Origin: CAYMAT01 sp964388495
Lineage (GTDB): Bacteria > Patescibacteriota > Gracilibacteria > Peribacterales > Peribacteraceae
Direction of reading: 5' to 3'
Assembly (NCBI GenBank): GCA_964388495.1
Contig: CAYMAT010000044.1
Span: forward strand, 1-10,628
Length of the DNA stretch: 10,628 nt
Part shown: positions 6,615-10,628 of the stretch, one piece after another
Position numbering within the stretch: position 1 is the stretch's first letter
Layout of the letters: every line of letters starts with the position of its first letter
The notes under the pieces: model-generated
Database searches by the model: none
What the model saw: the letters and a program-made list of their open reading frames with translations, nothing else
Told to the model about the DNA's origin: nothing
Position numbers and translations under genes: made by a program

Positions 6615-7424
6615 ATGGTGTTTCATCGCATCTACCGCCGGACCGTCAAGTCACTAGATTGGCTGCGAGGAATGTATGCGATTTTTGCGGTGCTCCCCTT
6701 TTGCGCGCTTTTCCGGATTCCCCTGGGCGATCTGACGTTCTTCCAGCGTCGCATATCGTTCATTGAACGCCGTGAATATTCCCAGAATGGTGAAGACGGA
6801 ATCATCGCTGCGATTTTCGGAATGATCGGAACCACCAACCGCTACTACGTGGAATTTGGAGTGGAGGACGGCATGGAATCCAACACACGGTACCTCTGGA
6901 AGAAGAAAGGATGGACCGGACTGTTGATGGACGGGGGGAACGAGAACCTAGCCATCAATCTCCACAGAGAATTCATCACCGCAGAGAATATTGAGTCGCT
7001 GTTTGCGACCTACGGCGTGCCCGCGGAATTGGATCTTTTGAGCATCGATATCGATGGCAACGACTACTGGGTTTGGAAAGCCATCACGCATTACCTCCCG
7101 CGTGTGGTGATCATGGAATACAACGCCCATATCCCGCCGGAAGTCTCCAAAACCATCCCCTATAATCCCAGTTTTTGCTGGGACAAGACGGACTACTACG
7201 GAGCCAGCCTTGCGGCGCTGCAAAAACTGGGCACGGAAAAAGGTTACACACTGGTGGCCACGGACAAGAACGGTGTGAATGCCTTCTTTGTACGCAGTGA
7301 CCTGGCGCGCGGCCGTTTCCATCCTCCTGCCTGGCCCGCCATATTCCATCCACCCGCCTTCAAAGGCAAAAAAAACAACGGGCACCCTCATGACACACAG
7401 AACCGCCCTTGGGTGGAGGTGTAG
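6615..7424 (+). CDS. FkbM-like methyltransferase-fold protein
   Basis: This 269-residue protein carries signatures of the FkbM-like branch of class I SAM methyltransferases: SQNGEDGI (56-63), the SAM-loop-like VEFGVEDG (79-86), GLLMDGGNEN (102-111), SIDIDGNDYWVW (143-154) and VVIMEYNAHIPPE (164-176). FkbM proteins O-methylate sugars and other hydroxyls, so methylation of a glycan residue is the best guess. The N-terminal 50 residues combine a basic stretch (MVFHRIYRRTVKSLDWLR) with a hydrophobic run at about 20-38 and may bind the membrane. The C-terminus is rich in proline and histidine. ATG 6615 is preferred: the frame is open much further upstream, but that part is antisense to the glycosyltransferase and looks random. 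ATG 6672 is a shorter alternative. The gene diverges from the glycosyltransferase across 21 bases. Methyl transfer is unproven. Confidence 0.72.
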   Translation: MVFHRIYRRTVKSLDWLRGMYAIFAVLPFCALFRIPLGDLTFFQRRISFIERREYSQNGEDGIIAAIFGMIGTTNRYYVEFGVEDGMESNTRYLWKKKGWTGLLMDGGNENLAINLHREFITAENIESLFATYGVPAELDLLSIDIDGNDYWVWKAITHYLPRVVIMEYNAHIPPEVSKTIPYNPSFCWDKTDYYGASLAALQKLGTEKGYTLVATDKNGVNAFFVRSDLARGRFHPPAWPAIFHPPAFKGKKNNGHPHDTQNRPWVEV

Positions 7425-7460
7425 TAAAGTGTGATATGCATGCGCTAAACTAGCAGTGCT
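7425..7460 (+). promoter_or_regulatory. short gap with possible promoter upstream of the DUF5989-type gene
   Basis: These 36 bases separate the FkbM-like stop from the start at 7461. They contain TAAACT (7446-7451), which has four matches to a -10 box and would place the transcript start close to the ATG, and an extended -10-like TGATATG (7432-7438). A small perfect inverted repeat, GCTA-AAC-TAGC, spans 7444-7454. There is no Shine-Dalgarno and no convincing -35 box. It may be a promoter for the carbamoyltransferase module or only a spacer. Confidence 0.2.
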
Positions 7461-7619
7461 ATGTCCAAACTCTCCATTTTCAGCGAACTGTGGCAGTTCA
7501 TGCGCGTGCGGAAAAAATTCTGGCTCCTACCTCTTTTGATGCTCATTGTCTTGCTGGGATTCATTCTGCTTTTTGCGCAAACCTCGCCGCTGGCACCTTT
7601 CATTTACACGCTGATTTAA
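7461..7619 (+). CDS. DUF5989-type (SxtK-like) small membrane protein
   Basis: This 52-residue protein starts MSKLSIFSELWQFMRVRKKF (1-20), followed by a strongly hydrophobic segment (about 21-40) and the tail TSPLAPFIYTLI (41-52). The pattern of an amphipathic ELWxFxxxRKKFWLLP start, one membrane span and an APFIYTLF-like end is that of the DUF5989 family, whose genes are commonly found beside SxtJ-family and carbamoyltransferase genes. The Arg/Lys cluster before the span predicts a cytoplasmic N-terminus. Family function is not established; an accessory or scaffolding role for a membrane-bound carbamoylation complex is inferred from its constant company. ATG 7461 is supported by the family's typical start and length. 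The next gene begins two bases after its stop. It is easily missed by length cut-offs. Confidence 0.85.
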   Translation: MSKLSIFSELWQFMRVRKKFWLLPLLMLIVLLGFILLFAQTSPLAPFIYTLI

Positions 7620-7621
7620 TC

Positions 7622-7846
7622 ATGCGGATCCCCGCCCCCCTACAGCCCGCATACGACGCCTGGATGGCCTTTTCCAAGGCACTGGGCCGTGTGATGAGCT
7701 TTATCATTTTGACTGTCCTGTGGGTAGTGGGCTTTGGGATATACGGCATTGTGAAAAAAATCATGAACGTAGTAACCGCAAAGTCACAAACAAATAGCTA
7801 TTGGCTTCCTGCTGACGTGAATACGGATATGAACCGCCAATTCTAA
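7622..7846 (+). CDS. short SxtJ-like membrane protein
   Basis: This 74-residue protein has one strong hydrophobic segment (about 25-44, MSFIILTVLWVVGFGIYGIV) between an amphipathic N-terminal part (LQPAYDAWMAFSKALGRV) and a polar tail ending SYWLPADVNTDMNRQF. That architecture, including the SYW...QF ending, recalls the C-terminal half of SxtJ-family membrane proteins, which are usually clearly longer and have additional N-terminal membrane segments, absent here. The assignment rests on these motifs and on its place between the DUF5989-type gene (2-base gap) and the carbamoyltransferase. ATG 7622 is chosen because the frame upstream of it runs in another phase through the DUF5989-type gene and encodes no membrane-like sequence. 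SxtJ has no known biochemical function; a membrane partner of the carbamoyltransferase is the inference. Confidence 0.68.
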   Translation: MRIPAPLQPAYDAWMAFSKALGRVMSFIILTVLWVVGFGIYGIVKKIMNVVTAKSQTNSYWLPADVNTDMNRQF

Positions 7847-7851
7847 CCTGC

Positions 7852-7883
7852 TGCCCTCCTACCTTCTTGCCCTCCTTCCCTCA
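7852..7883. repeat. imperfect 16-base tandem duplication at the carbamoyltransferase start
   Basis: Two adjacent 16-base units, TGCCCTCCTACCTTCT (7852-7867) and TGCCCTCCTTCCCTCA (7868-7883), agree at 13 of 16 positions. The tract is almost purely pyrimidine, the opposite of a ribosome-binding site, and the TTG used as start (7867-7869) spans the junction of the two copies. It lies between the SxtJ-like stop codon and the first conserved residues of the carbamoyltransferase. Confidence 0.6.
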
Positions 7884-9630
7884 TTATATCCTCGGCCTCT
7901 CGTGTTTCTACCATGACAGCGCCTGCTGCCTACTCAAAGACGGTGAAGTGGTCTTTGCAGCACACGAGGAACGCTACACGCGCAAAAAGCACGACGAAGC
8001 ATTGCCGGAAAAAGCTATCGAACATGCCCTGCGGTGGGCCAATATTGGCATCAACGACATTGAGGCGATTGTCTTTTATGAAAAACCTCTGGTGAAATTT
8101 TTTGAGCGTCTTGTCCCCACCTACATAGACGTATGGCCCAAGGGATTTTTCAGTTATCACCGGGCCATGCATGAGTGGATGCAAAAAAAGTTGTGGATCC
8201 CTCAGCAAATAGAGCGCGAACTTAAATACAAAGGCAAAATCCTGTTTGCCGGACATCACGAATCGCACGCTGCTTCCGCCTATTATCCCTCAGGGTTTGA
8301 GGATGCGGCCGTAGTGACCGTGGATGGAGTGGGCGAGATGGCAACCACGACCATTGGCCATGGAAAAGGAGCGGAGCTAACAATGCTTAAAGAAATCCGC
8401 TTCCCCCACTCGCTGGGGCTGCTCTACTCGGCACTTACCTATTACCTAGGCTTTAAAGTAAACAGCGCGGAATACAAAGTGATGGGACTGGCACCGTACG
8501 GTGAACCCAAATATATGCAGGAAATGAAGGAATTGATCGATATCAAAGACGATGGAAGCTTTGCATTGAACATGAAGTATTTCACGTACCCGCATGCGCT
8601 CCGGATGACAGGGCGGAAGATCGAAAAATTGTTTAAGCAGCCCACGCGCACGCCGGAATCGCCGCTCACGCAATTCCACAAAGACGTGGCCAGGAGCCTG
8701 CAGGAAATTACAAACGAAGCGATGCTCAAAATCGCCGCGGAAGCCAAGCGCCTCACGGGGAGCAAAAACCTCTGCATGGCGGGAGGCGTGGCACTCAACT
8801 GCGTAGCCAACGGAAAGATCCTCAAGGCGGGTATTTTTGAGAATATCTTCATACAGCCGGCCGCCGGCGATGCGGGTGGGGCGCTGGGTGCCGCACTGAC
8901 AGGTTGGCACAAGGCTTTTGGCCAAACCAAGCGTTGGAAGATGAACGACGTCTACCTGGGAAATGACTATACGGATGCCGATATCGAGACTCTTCTCCGG
9001 CAAGAAGGCATCCCCTACCAAAAATACGCGGAGGCAGAGACGCTTCTGAAAACAGCCGAGCTTTTAGAGGGAGAGAATGTCATCGGCTGGTTCCAGGGAC
9101 GCATGGAATTTGGTCCACGGTCTCTTGGCAGCCGTTCGATCATTGCCGATGCCCGTAATCCGGAGAACTGGAAGAAGGTGAACCTCAAGATTAAATTCCG
9201 TGAGAGTTTCCGCCCCTTTGCCCCCACGGTTTTGGAAGACAAGGTGTCGCAGTGGTTCGATCTGGACCGCGAAAGCCCCTACATGCTTATCGTGGCCGAC
9301 ACGCTTCCGGAAAAACGGAGCATCATCCCCGCTGTCACGCACGTGGACGGCTCCGCGCGCATTCAGACCATCCGCCGTGACCAGAACCCGCGCTATTACG
9401 ACCTGATCAAGAAATTCGACGAGAAGACGGGGTGCCCCGTGATCATCAATACTTCCTTTAACGTGCGTGGGGAGCCCATCGTGGAATCGCCCAAAGACGC
9501 TCTCAATTGCTTTTTGCACACGCACATGGACTACCTGGTCCTGGGAAACTGCATTGTGGATAAAAAGAAACTGCCTGAAGGCATAAAACGCGACTCAGAT
9601 GCGTATTTGAAGCAGTTCCAGCTTGATTGA
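7867..9630 (+). CDS. O-carbamoyltransferase of the NodU/CmcH/TobZ/SxtI family
   Basis: This 587-residue enzyme would use carbamoyl phosphate and ATP to form carbamoyl-adenylate and pass the carbamoyl group to a hydroxyl. The N-terminal Kae1-like domain shows YILGLSCFYHDSACCLLKDG (7-26), EERYTRKKHD (34-43), the metal-binding HHESHAASAYYPSG (130-143; His130/His134), VDGVGE (152-157), CMAGGVALNCVANGK (303-317) and QPAAGDAGGALGAAL (330-344). The C-terminal YrdC-like domain shows GRMEFGPRSLGSRSIIAD (411-428), KFRESFRPFAPTVLED (443-458) and INTSFNVRGEPIVESP (527-542). Length is normal and the gene intact. The start is TTG 7867, the only canonical in-frame candidate between the upstream in-frame stop at 7813 and the conserved YILG; every other gene here uses ATG except possibly the partial one at the left edge. 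The acceptor is unknown; beside glycan genes a sugar hydroxyl is likely, and SxtI and TobZ show small-molecule targets in other members. Confidence 0.95.
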   Translation: MPSFPHYILGLSCFYHDSACCLLKDGEVVFAAHEERYTRKKHDEALPEKAIEHALRWANIGINDIEAIVFYEKPLVKFFERLVPTYIDVWPKGFFSYHRAMHEWMQKKLWIPQQIERELKYKGKILFAGHHESHAASAYYPSGFEDAAVVTVDGVGEMATTTIGHGKGAELTMLKEIRFPHSLGLLYSALTYYLGFKVNSAEYKVMGLAPYGEPKYMQEMKELIDIKDDGSFALNMKYFTYPHALRMTGRKIEKLFKQPTRTPESPLTQFHKDVARSLQEITNEAMLKIAAEAKRLTGSKNLCMAGGVALNCVANGKILKAGIFENIFIQPAAGDAGGALGAALTGWHKAFGQTKRWKMNDVYLGNDYTDADIETLLRQEGIPYQKYAEAETLLKTAELLEGENVIGWFQGRMEFGPRSLGSRSIIADARNPENWKKVNLKIKFRESFRPFAPTVLEDKVSQWFDLDRESPYMLIVADTLPEKRSIIPAVTHVDGSARIQTIRRDQNPRYYDLIKKFDEKTGCPVIINTSFNVRGEPIVESPKDALNCFLHTHMDYLVLGNCIVDKKKLPEGIKRDSDAYLKQFQLD

Positions 9631-9661
9631 CTATTTAGTAATTATTATTAAATATATAAAC
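9623..9661 (+). promoter_or_regulatory. A+T-rich promoter-like island before the unknown gene
   Basis: From 9626 to 9663 almost every base is A or T, in sharp contrast to the flanking genes. Candidate elements are TTGATT (9623-9628) with TATTAA (9646-9651) at 17-base spacing, or TTGACT (9627-9632) with TAAATA (9649-9654) at 16. Both put the transcript start within a few bases of ATG 9662, so the message would be leaderless or nearly so. A perfect 6-base inverted repeat, TATTTA (9632-9637) and TAAATA (9649-9654), overlaps the -10 region and could be an operator or weak hairpin. The call rests on pattern matches and composition. Confidence 0.4.
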
Positions 9662-10270
9662 ATGAATAGAGAAAAGTCTGACCTCTTCATCGCCATTAGC
9701 AGGGTATCTGCGGCAACCAAGACAGCAACTCCGGAAACAGCTGCCGCCCTGATCAAAAAAGTGAATGGTTTACTCAAAAAAGTTGCCAGCATTTCAGGGG
9801 ATACACCGCTGGCACTAAAGCGTGATACAGAACTTTTACTTGGCAAGCGAAAGGAGCTGCAACAGATTCTGGAGGGGGGCGGTAAATCCCCAGAAAAATG
9901 CGCGTCACTGCCAACCGGATTTTTGAACCTCTCATCCATTGCAGAATCCCTTTACAGAAACCACGAATCCCTCAGCACATCCGCACGCGTGGATAATACT
10001 AAAGAATTCGCAAGGATCATTGCAGGAATTACCGATGCCGATTTAGAAAAGTGGCCGCTCATCCCGCAGGGGAGGCTTGCCTTTAAGGATTTGCAAATTT
10101 CTTTTAAACAGATGATAGATCATTCCCGAGACGCATGGTTACGACAAAGCACATTCATTTGCTACCAATGGACACTGGTTATCTCCAAAGAGGAAGGAAA
10201 GGAACACTTTGTTCCACGAGACGATTTGTGCCATCTCCAAAACCGCGCGATACATATCGCTAAATTCTGA
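9662..10270 (+). CDS. conserved-looking protein of unknown function
   Basis: I do not recognise this 202-residue protein. It has no signal peptide or membrane span and is probably cytoplasmic. Residues 1-72 are rich in Ala, Lys and Leu and should be helical, possibly coiled-coil (TAAALIKKVNGLLKKVAS, 26-43; LLLGKRKELQQIL, 58-70). A glycine hinge (72-74) leads to a mixed region, and the C-terminal third is rich in aromatic residues and histidine (AWLRQSTFICYQW, 158-170; HLQNRAIHIAKF, 191-202). Base composition looks more A/T-rich than in neighbours, with more AAA, TTA and ATT codons. ATG 9662 is chosen over an upstream TTG because it follows the A/T-rich promoter-like stretch and gives a natural N-terminus; no Shine-Dalgarno is present. 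Its TGA overlaps the next ATG by one base (TGATG). It interrupts an otherwise familiar carbamoyltransferase-SGNH arrangement, so it may be a recent insertion. Confidence 0.75.
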   Translation: MNREKSDLFIAISRVSAATKTATPETAAALIKKVNGLLKKVASISGDTPLALKRDTELLLGKRKELQQILEGGGKSPEKCASLPTGFLNLSSIAESLYRNHESLSTSARVDNTKEFARIIAGITDADLEKWPLIPQGRLAFKDLQISFKQMIDHSRDAWLRQSTFICYQWTLVISKEEGKEHFVPRDDLCHLQNRAIHIAKF

Positions 10271-10628
10271 TGTATGGTATAGCCGTGCCCACCCCATGGA
10301 AGAACACGGCCCAAAACCTGTTGCTCACAGCCTGTACAGTCTTTTTCTTCTTCGGTGTGGGCGAAATCACGCTGCGGGTGACGGGCATTGACCGCGGCAC
10401 GCCCAGGACTCCGGCTATTTACGAGAAGAGCGAGGATCCCGCCATCTCGTATCAGCTCAAATCGAATCTGAATGAGTATGGCTTCCGGTCCACCATCAAA
10501 ACCAACAGCTTAGGCATGCGTTCTCCGGAGCCTGAGGCCGGAAAAAAGACGATCGTGCTCCTGGGCGACTCCATTACTTTCGGCTACGGGGTTGAGAATG
10601 ACGAAACGCTGGGCAGTCGCATCGATTC
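10270..10628 (+). CDS. membrane-anchored SGNH/GDSL hydrolase (5' part)
   Basis: The visible 119 residues start MYGIAVPTPWKNTAQNLLLT, followed by a hydrophobic segment (about 17-31, FFFFG core) that is a signal anchor or uncleaved signal peptide. Next come NEYGFRSTIKTNSLGMRSPE (69-88) and the catalytic block LLGDSITFGYGVENDETL (97-114), where Ser101 of GDS is the expected nucleophile of SGNH hydrolases. The remaining blocks, with the catalytic Asp and His, lie beyond the right edge. Such enzymes remove or transfer acyl groups on sugars outside the membrane. The start codon ATG 10270 shares its A with the previous stop codon, implying coupled translation. Hydrolases of this subtype accompany DUF5989/SxtJ/carbamoyltransferase genes, and SxtL of the saxitoxin cluster is a GDSL lipase. 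Substrate is unknown: an O-acetyl or O-carbamoyl sugar is inferred from context. Confidence 0.88.
   Translation, partial: MYGIAVPTPWKNTAQNLLLTACTVFFFFGVGEITLRVTGIDRGTPRTPAIYEKSEDPAISYQLKSNLNEYGFRSTIKTNSLGMRSPEPEAGKKTIVLLGDSITFGYGVENDETLGSRID

Noticed and set aside
7490..7621. 44-codon upstream extension of the SxtJ-like gene
   Set aside because: It would run in another frame through the DUF5989-type gene and encodes no hydrophobic or family-like sequence, whereas ATG 7622 follows the preceding stop by two bases.
8446..9021. Minus-strand open frames opposite the carbamoyltransferase
   Set aside because: They lie opposite a complete carbamoyltransferase with conserved motifs on both sides; they are composition shadows.
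1..10628. Genetic code 25 (TGA as glycine), considered because the layout suggested a candidate-phylum genome
   Set aside because: TGA ends several intact genes exactly where the next one starts (for example 2385, 3527, 4345, 9630) and does not occur in frame inside any of them.
1..10628. CRISPR array, tRNA or rRNA genes, insertion-sequence ends
   Set aside because: No regularly spaced repeats, cloverleaf-like sequences, rRNA-like stretches or transposase genes were seen; almost all bases belong to genes.

Overview
The window is gene-dense bacterial DNA of moderate to fairly high G+C. It holds a surface-glycan (acidic sugar) locus followed by a carbamoyltransferase module. All three stop codons end genes (TGA, TAA, TAG), so the standard bacterial code applies. 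Genes overlap by 1 to 12 bases or sit a few bases apart. Almost no start codon is preceded by a recognisable Shine-Dalgarno sequence. No rRNA, tRNA, CRISPR array or transposase is visible. The compact layout and missing Shine-Dalgarno signals would fit an uncultivated candidate-phylum bacterium such as a patescibacterial lineage with the standard code, but this is only an inference.

Left part (1-5468). A NeuB-family synthase runs leftward (40-1038) and overlaps, by a GTGA junction, a reading frame that leaves the window. From a shared 41-base gap a rightward operon starts: a GmhA-like SIS sugar-phosphate isomerase, a NeuA-like CMP-sugar cytidylyltransferase, a polysaccharide pyruvyltransferase-family protein, an inositol-monophosphatase-family phosphatase and a GT4-type glycosyltransferase. 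Isomerase, PEP-condensing synthase, sugar phosphatase and cytidylyltransferase together match the four chemical steps of Kdo synthesis, built here from nonulosonate/heptose-type enzymes. The likely output is a CMP-activated acidic sugar that is built into a surface glycan and perhaps pyruvylated.

Middle part (5457-7424). A second GT4-type glycosyltransferase lies on the minus strand. It converges on the first with a 12-base overlap. It diverges, 21 bases away, from a FkbM-like methyltransferase-fold protein on the plus strand.

Right part (7461-10628). A 52-residue DUF5989-type membrane peptide, a short SxtJ-like membrane protein, a NodU/CmcH/SxtI-type O-carbamoyltransferase, a 202-residue protein of unknown function and the start of a membrane-anchored SGNH/GDSL hydrolase follow in order. 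Apart from the unknown gene, this recalls the sxtI-J-K-L group of the saxitoxin cluster. Here it sits beside glycan genes, which suggests carbamoylation and de-acylation or trans-acylation of a surface sugar rather than a toxin. The unknown gene has its own extremely A+T-rich leader and looks inserted into the module.
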